Of a stretch of 64,000 nt of DNA, positions 1-7,639 are shown piece by piece (position 1 is the stretch's first letter; each line of letters begins with the position of its first letter). The notes under the pieces are model-generated. The model had not been told where the DNA came from. It saw nothing but the letters and a program-made list of their open reading frames with translations, and did no database searches. The position numbers were made by a program, and so were the translations under genes. The DNA is from Bradyrhizobium huanghuaihaiense (lineage in GTDB: Bacteria; Pseudomonadota; Alphaproteobacteria; Rhizobiales; Xanthobacteraceae): positions 434,001-498,000 of the forward strand of contig NZ_VLLA01000002.1 of the NCBI RefSeq assembly GCF_007830635.1. Direction: 5' to 3'.

Positions 1-65
1 CAGCCTGCTGTGCCGCTGATGAAACGGCCAAGAAGGCTGGCACCGCGGGGTGTGGCTGCTCATGA
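1..65 (+). CDS. C-terminal end of an upstream Cys-rich protein (partial)
   Basis: Reading the third frame from base 3 gives the tail ACCADETAKKAGTAGCGCS followed by TGA at 63-65. The tail is Cys-rich (four Cys in 19 residues). Its stop overlaps the ATG of the next gene as ATGA (62-65), the signature of translational coupling, so it is probably the real end of a gene that starts before the window. Cys-rich tails of this kind occur at the end of ArsI/CadI-type dioxygenases and other metal-handling proteins. That link is only an inference, because no domain is visible here. Confidence 0.5.
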   Translation, partial: ACCAADETAKKAGTAGCGCS

Positions 66-1282
66 CGCAAGTCCCTGCGGGCCAGGCTCGAGGCCCGCTC
101 GCCATCGTGCTCGCGCTCGGCACCGCCCAGACGATTGCGTGGGCGTCGAGCTATTATCTTCCCGCCATCCTGGCTGCACCGATCGCCCGCGATCTCGGTC
201 TTGCGCCGACCTATGTGTTCGGTGCGCTCTCGGGCGCGCTCGTCATCTCCGGGCTGCTCGGCCCGCGGGTCGGGCATGCCATCGACACGTTCGGAGGGCG
301 CGGTCTGCTCGCGATCTCGAACGTCGTGTTTGTGGCAGGGTTGCTCCTGCTGTCGGTGGCCCATGGCGCGGCGGTGTTGATCGCGGCCTGGGCGTTGCTC
401 GGGATCGGCATGGGCATGGGCCTCTATGAAGCGGCCTTCGCAACGCTTGCGCGGATCTATGGCACCAATGCGCGGCGAACCATCACCGGCATCACCCTGA
501 TCGCCGGTTTCGCCAGCACGCTCGGCTGGCCGCTCACGACGTGGCTTGCTTCCGAGTATGGCTGGCGCGTCGCCTGCCAGGTCTGGGCGGCGATCCATAT
601 CGCGCTCGCGTTGCCGCTCAATCTCTCGCTGCCGCGCGCCGTTCCATTGGACCAGCAGCCTCGACCGGGTGCGGCTGCGAACCGGCAATCCGGACGCCAG
701 AGCGAGACCTTCGCGATGGTGCTGCTGGCTTACATGTTCGCGGCGGCAAGCTTCGTCAGTTCGGGAATCTCGGCCATTCTGCCGACCATGCTGGTTGCGT
801 TCGGTGCTAGTCCGGCGCAGGCCTTGCTCGCGGGCGCATTGGTTGGGCCTGCACAGGTCGGCGCGAGGCTTCTGGAGGCGGGATGGCTCGCCAGGTTTCA
901 TCCGCTGCTCTCGGCGAGGCTGGCCATGCTCATGAATCCGATCGGCGTCGTCGCGCTGGTCGCGGGCGGCCCCTTGCTCGCGACGACTTTCACGGTGCTG
1001 TATGGCGCGGGCAACGGCATCATCACCATCGCCCGCGGGACGCTTCCTCTTGCGCTGTTCGGGCCGGCCGGTTTCGGCAAGCGCGTCGGCATGATCTCGC
1101 TGCCTTCGAGGGTAACGGGTGCCGCCGCACCGCTCGCGCTGGGGCTGATGGTAGAGCACATCGGCAGCAGCGCGCTGTGGATCAGCGCGCTCGTTTCGCT
1201 TTCGGCCTTCTTTGCGCTCTTGCTGTTACGTAGCGAGCAGGCAACATCGACGCCCCTCCAGGTGGGAGAACAAAATTCCTAA
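62..1282 (+). CDS. MFS transporter (12-TM type)
   Basis: Polytopic inner-membrane protein of the major facilitator superfamily, about 406 residues from the ATG at 62. The open frame extends to a GTG at 50, but the ATG at 62 overlaps the upstream stop as ATGA and is preferred. Hydrophobic helices span nearly the whole length (for example residues 12-35, 45-65, 75-110), with a hydrophilic central loop near residues 195-210 (PLDQQPRPGAAANRQSGR) between the two six-helix halves. Basic loop residues follow helices 2 and 3. The substrate cannot be read from the sequence. The Cys-rich upstream neighbour would fit metalloid or thiol-reactive compound efflux, as in arsenic operons, but that is weak. 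A second MFS gene follows directly, probably in the same transcript. Confidence 0.85.
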   Translation: MTQVPAGQARGPLAIVLALGTAQTIAWASSYYLPAILAAPIARDLGLAPTYVFGALSGALVISGLLGPRVGHAIDTFGGRGLLAISNVVFVAGLLLLSVAHGAAVLIAAWALLGIGMGMGLYEAAFATLARIYGTNARRTITGITLIAGFASTLGWPLTTWLASEYGWRVACQVWAAIHIALALPLNLSLPRAVPLDQQPRPGAAANRQSGRQSETFAMVLLAYMFAAASFVSSGISAILPTMLVAFGASPAQALLAGALVGPAQVGARLLEAGWLARFHPLLSARLAMLMNPIGVVALVAGGPLLATTFTVLYGAGNGIITIARGTLPLALFGPAGFGKRVGMISLPSRVTGAAAPLALGLMVEHIGSSALWISALVSLSAFFALLLLRSEQATSTPLQVGEQNS

Positions 1283-2489
1283 GCTGAGCGCTCGGTCCCT
1301 GATTGCGGTGATGTGCATCGGCCAGGTCGGCAATCTGCTGCCGCATGTCACGCTGTCCGCAAACCTGGCGCAGCATCTGATGCCGGCGTGGGGTCTCTCC
1401 GCCGCCGAAGGCGGGTTGATGGCGAGCGGTTATGCCTTCGGCTACATGCTCGCCGTGCCCGTGCTGACGACCTTGACCGACCGCATCGATGCGCGCCTCG
1501 TCCTGCTCTGGGGCTCGATCGTCAGTGGCCTAGCCACCGTAGCATTCGGCATCTTCGCGCAAGGGTTTTGGTCGGGGACCGCGATCTGGTCGCTCGCAGG
1601 ACTTGGATTTGCCGGCGCCTACATGCCCGGCCTGAAGGCGCTGACGGACCGGCTTCCCGCCGGCGACACGTCGCGGGCGGTCACCCTGTACACGTCGAGC
1701 TTCTCGGTCGGCGTCGGGCTCTCGTTCCTCGTCGCGCAACTGATCGCCGACAGCTGGGGATGGCGGGCCGCTTTCCTTGTCACCGCCTGCGGCCCGATCG
1801 CAATGGTTGTCGCGTGCCTCCTGATCGACCGGCGGCAGCCTGTACCGAAGGTCGGGCGGCTGCTGAACTTCGCGCCCGTCTTCGCCAACCGCGAGGCGCT
1901 CGGATACATCCTGGGCTATGGCGCCCACTGCTTCGAGCTCTACGGCATCCGCACCTGGCTGGTCGGGTTCTGGACGTTCGTCGTCGCGCATCAGGGCGCA
2001 CCGTCGTGGCTGAGTCCCGTCGTGCTGAGCTTCTGCTTCGCGGTGATCTCGATGCCCGCCAGTATCCTCGGTAACGAGGCCGCGCTGAAATTCGGACGCC
2101 ACCGCGCGATCACGCTTGTGATGATCGCGTCGGCCTGCGTGGCGCTGGTGATCGGGCTCAATGCAACGGCGCCGGCATGGCTGCTCGCACTGTTGCTGCT
2201 CCTCTATGGACTGACCGTGCCGGCCGATTCCGGCGCGTTGACTGCCGGCATGTCGGCTGCGGCGGCATCCGAGCATCGCGGGGCGACGCTCGCCCTGCAC
2301 TCGACGGTCGGCTTCGGCCTGTCCGCACTTGGAGCATGGAGCACCGGCGCCGCTCTCGACATCGCCGGCGGTCCGCAGAGCGCGGCCGGCTGGCTGCTGG
2401 CGTTCATCGTTCTTGCCGCCGGAATCGCGCTGGGACCGTTGGCGCTGCTGTGGGCGCGGATGGCGCAGCGTGCGGCGCGGGTGAGGTAG
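1275..2489 (+). CDS. MFS transporter, second of tandem pair; start uncertain (possible AUU start)
   Basis: Twelve-helix MFS permease of about 404 residues with the usual motif-A-like loop after helix 2 (LTDRIDARLVLLWGS). It is encoded directly after, and in another frame from, the first MFS gene. The frame is open back to a TTG at 1212, but the first helix (SLIAVMCIGQVGNLLPHV) begins only after residue 30 of that reading. No ATG or GTG lies between 1212 and 1307. The best-placed ribosome site, GGGAG at 1264-1268, is 6 nt before an ATT at 1275 (ATTCCTAAGCTGAGC). An AUU start there would overlap the first gene's stop. GTG 1308 or ATG 1311 would truncate helix 1. I give 1275 as the most sensible start, with reserve. 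Substrate unknown; probably co-transcribed with the first transporter. Confidence 0.75.
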   Translation: MPKLSARSLIAVMCIGQVGNLLPHVTLSANLAQHLMPAWGLSAAEGGLMASGYAFGYMLAVPVLTTLTDRIDARLVLLWGSIVSGLATVAFGIFAQGFWSGTAIWSLAGLGFAGAYMPGLKALTDRLPAGDTSRAVTLYTSSFSVGVGLSFLVAQLIADSWGWRAAFLVTACGPIAMVVACLLIDRRQPVPKVGRLLNFAPVFANREALGYILGYGAHCFELYGIRTWLVGFWTFVVAHQGAPSWLSPVVLSFCFAVISMPASILGNEAALKFGRHRAITLVMIASACVALVIGLNATAPAWLLALLLLLYGLTVPADSGALTAGMSAAAASEHRGATLALHSTVGFGLSALGAWSTGAALDIAGGPQSAAGWLLAFIVLAAGIALGPLALLWARMAQRAARVR

Positions 2490-2960
2490 CGAGACGGCTT
2501 CGGGTCTTGAACGCGGCGCGTCGATCAGGCGGGGTCAGACATTCTTTGGCGCGTCGCTCACGTCGTCGGCGGAGGATCGTCTCCGATAGCGGTGTCGCAG
2601 CCTTCTGCAGAGGAGCTATGAACCGATCCAGCTCGGTGAAGCTCACGCGTGCCTAGGGAACGGAGACGCCCAGGCACGCGATCAGCTTTCGACGCGTCGT
2701 GCCGCCCGTGAGTTGGCACGAAAGCGACCGGTATTGCATTTGTCGCTTTCCTGAACTACGACGTGTCCAGGGGAACCACAGTCTCCCCTTGAGGCCTCGG
2801 TCCAAGAACTGTGCAACGCTCGACGTGTCGAGGATTTGCACATGTGGACGAAAGCAGACCTCCGATTTTTCCCGCGGACATCATGTTTGGAAGGCAATCA
2901 AAGGGCCGGTGAGGCTCTTTGAGCGACCTGTGCCGTCCCGATATTGCAGGATCTCCGCCC
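2490..2960. other. Intergenic region without a recognisable gene
   Basis: This 471-base stretch follows the MFS pair. Open frames on both strands here lack ribosome sites and protein-like composition. The only structure I see is a perfect 9-bp inverted repeat at 2720-2750. The last 100 bases presumably hold the promoter of the exported protein starting at 2961. Confidence 0.5.
2720..2750. repeat. Inverted repeat, 9-bp arms
   Basis: GAAAGCGAC at 2720-2728 and GTCGCTTTC at 2742-2750 are exact reverse complements with a 13-base loop. There is no T-run after it, so a terminator role is doubtful. It may be an operator or an RNA hairpin. Confidence 0.45.
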
Positions 2961-3626
2961 ATGTCTCATCCGCAACGCCGAAGGGCCATCCTCGCTGCCA
3001 TACTGTTCTTGATGGGAGTAAGTGCCATGTCAAACGATGCGATCAGCTTCGAGAGTACGCAGACCGGGGCGGCGCCCCAGGGCTGGACTTCCACCCTCAC
3101 AGGAACTGGCGCCCCAAAATGGACGGTCGAGAACGATGCGACGGCGCCGTCGAAATCAAAGGTGCTCAGGCAATCCGGCCGCGCGACTTACCCGCTGCTG
3201 CTGAAGAACGACACCAACATCAAAGACGGCTTTGTCGAGATCAAGTTCAAGGCCGTCGCGGGATCGCAGGATCGCGCCGCCGGCATCGTCTGGCGGGCGA
3301 AAGATGCGAACAACTACTACGTCGCTCGGGCCAATGCCCTCGAGGACAATGTCGTTCTCTACAAGACTGTCAACGGGGCTCGCAGGCCGCTCGACATCGT
3401 CGGCCGCAAGGGAGGATACGGGATTGACGCAAAGGTTCCGTCGGACACCTGGCATAGCCTGCGCGTCGACTTCAACGGCTCGCGCTTCCGCGTGTCCTTC
3501 AACGGCAAACAACTGTTCGAGGTCGAGGATTCCACCTTCGCTGATGCCGGCAAGGTCGGGCTCTGGACCAAGGCCGACAGCGTGACGCTCTTCGATGACA
3601 TCACCTACGGCGAAGCGGAGAGGTGA
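2961..3626 (+). CDS. Exported laminin-G/DUF1080-like (concanavalin A fold) protein
   Basis: About 221 residues. The ATG at 2961 gives a classical signal peptide (basic MSHPQRRR, hydrophobic AILAAILFLMGVSA), so the open frame upstream to 2919 is not needed. The mature part reads like the jelly-roll domain of the DUF1080/LamG-like family: a G-W near the N-terminus (APQGWTSTLTGTGAPKW), DGFVEIKFKAVAG, the GIVWRAKDANNYYVARANALEDNVVLYKTVNG strand pair, W-HSLRVDFNGSRFRVSFNGKQLFEVED, and GKVGLWTKADSVTLFDDITY at the end. Such domains bind or process carbohydrate-like ligands, but no catalytic site is evident. It is probably periplasmic. The next gene, also exported, begins 81 bases downstream and may be co-expressed. 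Confidence 0.75.
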   Translation: MSHPQRRRAILAAILFLMGVSAMSNDAISFESTQTGAAPQGWTSTLTGTGAPKWTVENDATAPSKSKVLRQSGRATYPLLLKNDTNIKDGFVEIKFKAVAGSQDRAAGIVWRAKDANNYYVARANALEDNVVLYKTVNGARRPLDIVGRKGGYGIDAKVPSDTWHSLRVDFNGSRFRVSFNGKQLFEVEDSTFADAGKVGLWTKADSVTLFDDITYGEAER

Positions 3627-3707
3627 TCTGGCGCGGTACCATCGCGCACAATGTCGGCCTTGATGGGATCATCCAGCCCGCACACCGCGATTGAAGAGGA
3701 AAGGCGG

Positions 3708-4205
3708 ATGCCGACGATGCGAAACCTGCGAAGGGCGGCTGAGGTGAGGTTGCGCCTCGCCGCGGCTGTGCTTGTGATTTTGACGACGTCGGCCGCGGCC
3801 GAGGAGCGAAAGACGATTGTCTTCGTCTGCCTGCACGGCGTCGTGAACAGCCAGATGGCCGCGGCCTATTTCAACAAGGCCGCGCAGGAGCGGGGATTGC
3901 CGTTTGCGGCCGTCTCGCGCGGCATCGATCTCTATCGGTCGGTGCCGGTCCGGATCATGGATGGCTTGGCGCTCGATGGTCTGGAGCCCGCCAACACGCC
4001 GCAACAACTGAGCGCGGACGATGTGGCCGCAGCGAGCCAGGTGGTCGCATTCGACGACGTTCCGGCTGAGCAGCGCGGTTCCACCGAAGTGACCTACTGG
4101 TCCGGCATACCCCTTGGCGTCGACGACTATGAGGCGACCCGCGACGAGATCGTTCGACGTATCGACGTACTTATTCCGATGCTGCCGAATGAGAGGGTGA
4201 GATGA
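3708..4205 (+). CDS. Exported low-molecular-weight phosphatase/ArsC-like protein, P-loop Arg absent
   Basis: About 165 residues from the ATG at 3708, which follows a purine-rich ribosome site (GGAAAGG, 3699-3705). The upstream ATG at 3651 has none. Residues 1-31 form a signal peptide (RLRLAAAVLVILTTSAAA). The mature start KTIVFVCLHGVVNSQMAAAYFNKAAQERG aligns with the beginning of low-molecular-weight tyrosine phosphatases and Cys-type arsenate reductases (V-C-x5-R-S-x-M-A-E-A). The nucleophile position Cys41 and the following Ser-x-Met-Ala are kept, but the essential P-loop arginine is Asn47. A signal peptide is also unusual for this cytosolic family. A canonical phosphatase or reductase reaction is therefore unlikely. 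It may be a binding or redox derivative. Function unknown. Confidence 0.7.
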   Translation: MPTMRNLRRAAEVRLRLAAAVLVILTTSAAAEERKTIVFVCLHGVVNSQMAAAYFNKAAQERGLPFAAVSRGIDLYRSVPVRIMDGLALDGLEPANTPQQLSADDVAAASQVVAFDDVPAEQRGSTEVTYWSGIPLGVDDYEATRDEIVRRIDVLIPMLPNERVR

Positions 4206-4249
4206 GCAGGCTTGGCGAATTGTCATCGGCTTGGCGGTGCTTGAAATCG

Positions 4250-5194
4250 TCATGGGTGCCGCCGCGTCGCTGCCTTTGAAGTGCCGGTGAAGGATTTGAG
4301 CAGGCGCAGGTCGCTCGACGCCTCCGCGAGCAGCCAGTCACGGAATGTCGCAATCTTCGGAAGTGATGCGGTCGCCTTGGGGCAGACGATCCAATAGCTC
4401 TTCGACAACGGCAGGGAGTCCGGGAAGGGCAGTGCCAGCCGGCCGTTGATCAGGTCCCAGGCCCCTAATGTCGTGCGAGCCAGGGCGATGCCCTGGCCGT
4501 TGATTGCGGCATCGATGACCATGCTGGCGCGATTGAGCACCGGACCATGCGTGACGTCGGCATCGTCAATCCCGACGCCGCGCAGCCAATTTGCCCAGTC
4601 GGACCTGCTGTCGAGGTGGATCAGGGGAAATTTCAGGATAGCCGCGACCCCGCCGATGCGGCGGCGGCCCGACAGCAGCTTGGGACTGCATACGGCAAAG
4701 AGCCGTTCCGTGCAGAGCCTCGTGGCATCGAGGCCCGGCCAGTTTCCATCGCCATGGCGCACTGCAAGGTCGACCTCCTCGCGTGCAAAATCGACGTGAT
4801 GCATCGTTGCCGAGACGCGGAGATCGATTCCCGAATGCGATTCCGCAAAATTGCCCAGTCGGTGCACCAGCCATTTGGCGGCAAAATCCGGAGACGTGCT
4901 GACCGTGAGCACGCCTGCGTTCTGTCGCTGCAGCAGGCGCTCGGTGCCCGCGGAAATTCGATCCAGCGCATCGCGGATCACCGCGAGATAATCGCGGCCC
5001 GCTTCCGTGATGATCAGGCGCTGGCGCTCGCGGCTGAACAGCTTGATTGCGAGCTCCGTCTCGAGCGCCTTGACCTGGTGGCTCACCGCACCTTGCGTGA
5101 CGCACAGCTCCTCGGCGGCCCGCGTGAAGCTCTCGTGGCGGGCTGCGGCTTCGAAGGCCTTCAGTGCGTTCAATGGCGGTAAACGCGGGCGCAT
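4250..5194 (-). CDS. LysR-family transcriptional regulator, GcvA-like
   Basis: Regulator of 314 residues. The N-terminal winged helix (residues about 7-66: LNALKAFEAAARHESFTRAAEELCVTQGAVSHQVKALETELAIKLFSRE) matches the GcvA subgroup, with the typical PLNALKAFEAAARH opening. The effector domain follows (LTVSTSPDFAAKWLVHRLGNF... from about residue 95). It is transcribed divergently from the DUF1127/glutathione S-transferase pair across about 125 bases, the classical LysR layout, so it probably controls those genes and itself. The inducer cannot be told from the sequence. GcvA itself answers glycine, but this subgroup is broad and often sits beside unrelated enzymes. Confidence 0.9.
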   Translation of the reverse strand: MRPRLPPLNALKAFEAAARHESFTRAAEELCVTQGAVSHQVKALETELAIKLFSRERQRLIITEAGRDYLAVIRDALDRISAGTERLLQRQNAGVLTVSTSPDFAAKWLVHRLGNFAESHSGIDLRVSATMHHVDFAREEVDLAVRHGDGNWPGLDATRLCTERLFAVCSPKLLSGRRRIGGVAAILKFPLIHLDSRSDWANWLRGVGIDDADVTHGPVLNRASMVIDAAINGQGIALARTTLGAWDLINGRLALPFPDSLPLSKSYWIVCPKATASLPKIATFRDWLLAEASSDLRLLKSFTGTSKAATRRHP

Positions 5195-5320
5195 CGCGAA
5201 AGTCCGGGTAGGTCATGAGAAAATCTAGGGCACGCCCGAGAAAGGATGCTTTGCGGCCTTCGCCCTCGCGGCCTTATGCAGGCGGCAACGACGCGAAATC
5301 ATGCGATCCGGAGCCGACAA

Positions 5321-5557
5321 ATGTCAATGTCTTTTGCCGATCGAGGCTTTTTGGCGCGAGTTCAGGGCAGCACGACTGTCGTGGGTCATAAGCAAAATTC
5401 ATGGCTGACAACGATCGACAGATGGCTTGCCCGCATCGAGCGGATAAATCAGCGCGACGATCTTCGCGCGATTGCCGACAATCCCCATCTCCTTGCCGAT
5501 CTCGGGCTCACCCGGGAAGAGGCCTTGGAGCAAGCGAACAAGCCGTTCTGGCGCTGA
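5321..5557 (+). CDS. DUF1127 (YjiS-like) small protein
   Basis: A 78-residue protein if started at the ATG at 5321 (MSMSFADRGFLARV); an upstream in-frame start at 5246 has no support. The C-terminal half is a DUF1127 domain: WLARIERINQRDDLRAIADNPHLLADLGLTREEALEQANKPFWR, with the family's R-x-L-x-D-x-G-L pattern and terminal PFWR. Small arginine-rich DUF1127 proteins are common in alphaproteobacteria. Some are linked to phosphate or carbon metabolism and RNA binding, but the role here is not known. It lies 40 bases before the glutathione S-transferase gene and is probably co-transcribed with it, divergent from the LysR gene. Confidence 0.8.
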   Translation: MSMSFADRGFLARVQGSTTVVGHKQNSWLTTIDRWLARIERINQRDDLRAIADNPHLLADLGLTREEALEQANKPFWR

Positions 5558-5597
5558 TCGAGCCCGATCGACAGCAAGCGAACCGGGAGAAGAAAAG

Positions 5598-6290
5598 ATG
5601 TCCGAGACCATCGTCTACGGCTTTCCCCGCAGCACGTTCGTCAACATCGTGCGGCTCGTCCTCACCCACAAGGATGTGGTCTACCGCTTCGAGGACCTCG
5701 AGCCCGTGATGGGCAGGAGCGAGCATCTCGCGCTTCATCCGTTCAATCGCGTTCCGATCTTCCGGCACGGCGACTTCACCGTCTACGAGACGCGCGCCAT
5801 CGTCGGCTACATCGACGAGGTGTTCGCGGGAGTACGGCTGACGCCGCAGAACCCGCACGCACGAGCGCGCATGAATCAATGGATCGGTGTCGTCGATTCC
5901 TACGTCTATCCCTACATGATCTACCATGTGACCCACGAGCGGCTGGTGTTTCCCGAGCTCGGGATTGCATCCGATGACAAGGTAGTGGCGCACGCACTGC
6001 CCAAGGTCGAGAACGCACTCGTGACCATCGAGCGCGAGCTCGCCGATGGTCGGGACTACCTCCTCGGTCCAGAACTCTCGATCGCGGATTTCTATCTCTT
6101 GCCGAGCACCTTTGCGTTCAGCCTGACGGAGGAAGGCAAGGCCATGTACCCGAAATTTCCGGCCTTCTGTCGATGGCGGGAGCGCATGGAGAGCCTGCCG
6201 ACGACGCAGAAGCTGCGCGCGATCCTGCCGCCGCGCCAGCCTATTGCACATGCCCGCGAGTGGGCGAAGTCGCACCGCCCGAAATATTGA
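5598..6290 (+). CDS. Glutathione S-transferase family protein
   Basis: Cytosolic enzyme of 230 residues starting at the ATG at 5598 behind GGGAGAAGAAAAG. The N-terminal thioredoxin-like domain (IVYGFPRSTFVNIVRLVLTHKDVVYRFEDLEP) contains the cis-proline segment NRVPIFRHGDFTVYETRAIVGYIDE, where the E-T/S pair binds the gamma-glutamyl group of glutathione. The helical C-terminal domain has the N-capping region LGPELSIADFYLLP typical of the fold. Family members conjugate glutathione to electrophiles or isomerise and reduce them. The substrate is not predictable. The neighbourhood of DUF1127 and a divergent LysR suggests inducible detoxification. Confidence 0.88.
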   Translation: MSETIVYGFPRSTFVNIVRLVLTHKDVVYRFEDLEPVMGRSEHLALHPFNRVPIFRHGDFTVYETRAIVGYIDEVFAGVRLTPQNPHARARMNQWIGVVDSYVYPYMIYHVTHERLVFPELGIASDDKVVAHALPKVENALVTIERELADGRDYLLGPELSIADFYLLPSTFAFSLTEEGKAMYPKFPAFCRWRERMESLPTTQKLRAILPPRQPIAHAREWAKSHRPKY

Positions 6291-6470
6291 CCAAGGCCTG
6301 GGCCGGCTTGCGGGGCGAGGACGATCTTGGTGACAGTGGACGATTTTCGAACGTGCTTCGAGCAGCATCCGACCGGAACGCGTCAGGGTTAGTCCAATGA
6401 TTTCAATGCCCCCGCTACTGTGCATGGGGTTGTTTTCGCAACTTTTGTTTGGCGCCGTCGAAACGCCCGC

Positions 6471-7055
6471 TCAGCGCCGGCCGCGCGGCGCTTCCGCCTT
6501 GGCCGGCTGCTCGGTCTGCGGGCCGCAGGTGGCCGCGCCAAGCGTCGCCTGCGCCTGCGGCATCAGGCCGGGCTCGGCGGCGAGCGCCTTCATCACGATC
6601 AGCCCGGTGGTGCTGGGGGAGTCGATGATCAGGCGGTCGGCCGCGGTGACCTCTTCGTCCTCCGGCAGCTCGTTGTGCTGCGCTTCCGTCATCAGGTCGA
6701 GCTCGATCACCTTGCGGCCGGCCGAGCGGTCGTTGATGGCGTAATAGGCGATCTCGTTGCGGGTGTAGAACGACACCGAGGTGTAGGCCTGGCTCACCGG
6801 CACTGTCAGCTTGATCGGGCCGCCCGAGAGGTCGTAGCGGCAGATCGCGAGCGCAAAGGCCGGGTCCATGAACGGCATCGGCGAGGTCTGCGGATCGGCG
6901 AGGGGCAGCTGCGTCACGCCGTTGAGCTTGGTCATCGGCGTCAGCCGCGAATAGGCGTCCTGCGTCGCGATCCGCGGCAGCGCCAGCACGCTGACGAGAT
7001 GGACCACGAGGCCCAGCACCACGCCGGCAACGATGGTGAAGGCGAGCCGGATCAT
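6471..7055 (-). CDS. DUF1254 domain protein, membrane-anchored
   Basis: 194 residues. The N-terminus has one hydrophobic segment (LAFTIVAGVVLGLVVHLVSVLAL, an uncleaved anchor or signal). The rest matches the N-terminal type of the DUF1254 family: AYSRLTPMTKLNGVTQLPLADPQTSPMPFMDPAFALAICRYDLSGGPIKLTVPV. It overlaps the preceding DUF1214 gene by four bases (ATGA at 7052-7055), so the two are translationally coupled. They look like the two halves of the fused DUF1254-DUF1214 protein encoded at 49610-51040. Function unknown; a cell-envelope role is suggested by the PBP1A gene at the head of the operon. Confidence 0.8.
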   Translation of the reverse strand: MIRLAFTIVAGVVLGLVVHLVSVLALPRIATQDAYSRLTPMTKLNGVTQLPLADPQTSPMPFMDPAFALAICRYDLSGGPIKLTVPVSQAYTSVSFYTRNEIAYYAINDRSAGRKVIELDLMTEAQHNELPEDEEVTAADRLIIDSPSTTGLIVMKALAAEPGLMPQAQATLGAATCGPQTEQPAKAEAPRGRR

Positions 7056-7630
7056 GAGCAGCCCACCGTCGAGATGGTGGGCATCGGCGCGTCGCGCTGG
7101 GTGCGCGTGGCGACGCCGACGGGGGTGTCGTAGAGGCGCAGCATCAGGGCGTAGCGCTCGATGCCGCCGGTCGGCAGCCAGTTGCCGGCGCGCGAGCGCG
7201 AGGCGATGCGGATCTCGAACGTGCCGTCGGACGAGCGCACGATCTCCTGGCTGGTGAAGCCGTAGCGGGCAAGCGAGTTGGCGACGAGATGGCCCTTGCG
7301 GTCGTACAGCGTCAGCGTCCAGAACCGCGCCGGCGGCGTCACGCCTGACACGACGACGTCGCAGCGGCCGTCGAGCGCCTTCTTCTTGTCGTCCGCGGTC
7401 GCGGTGAAGGCGACGCCGTCGCCGGTGCCGATCGGCAGCTCGCCGTTGCGCACGATGGTGGCGCGCGAATAGGGATCGACGTCGGCCGTGCCGGTGCGCG
7501 GCCGCGCGGTCCAGGCGCCGATGGTGAGCGCGCCGATCTCGGTGCCGCGCGTCGTCGTCATCCAGGTGGCGCCGACGCCGACCACGGTCGCGAGCAGGAG
7601 GGCCGTCAATGTGATCAGGATCAGCCGCAC
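7052..7630 (-). CDS. DUF1214 domain protein, membrane-anchored
   Basis: 192 residues, starting with GTG at 7630, only nine bases after the stop of the PBP1A gene. The N-terminal hydrophobic stretch (LILITLTALLLATVVGVGATWM) is a signal or anchor. The C-terminal half is DUF1214: FWTLTLYDRKGHLVANSLARYGFTSQEIVRSSDGTFEIRIASRSRAGNWLPTGGIERYALMLRLYDTP, including the usual NWLP and the final LRLY motif. The stop overlaps the start of the DUF1254 gene. The order DUF1214 then DUF1254 is reversed relative to the fused form. Enzymatic activity has not been established for the family. Confidence 0.82.
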   Translation of the reverse strand: MRLILITLTALLLATVVGVGATWMTTTRGTEIGALTIGAWTARPRTGTADVDPYSRATIVRNGELPIGTGDGVAFTATADDKKKALDGRCDVVVSGVTPPARFWTLTLYDRKGHLVANSLARYGFTSQEIVRSSDGTFEIRIASRSRAGNWLPTGGIERYALMLRLYDTPVGVATRTQRDAPMPTISTVGCS

Positions 7631-7639
7631 GGGTTTCGA

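Noticed and set aside
2653..2962. Several overlapping short frames in the gap after the MFS pair
   Set aside because: No starts with ribosome sites, no family-like composition, both strands equally open.
4201..4278. Short hydrophobic peptide reading (about 25 codons, RIVIGLAVLEIVMGAAA) between the phosphatase-like gene and LysR
   Set aside because: No start codon or ribosome site in its frame, too short to support. Perhaps a chance hydrophobic run.
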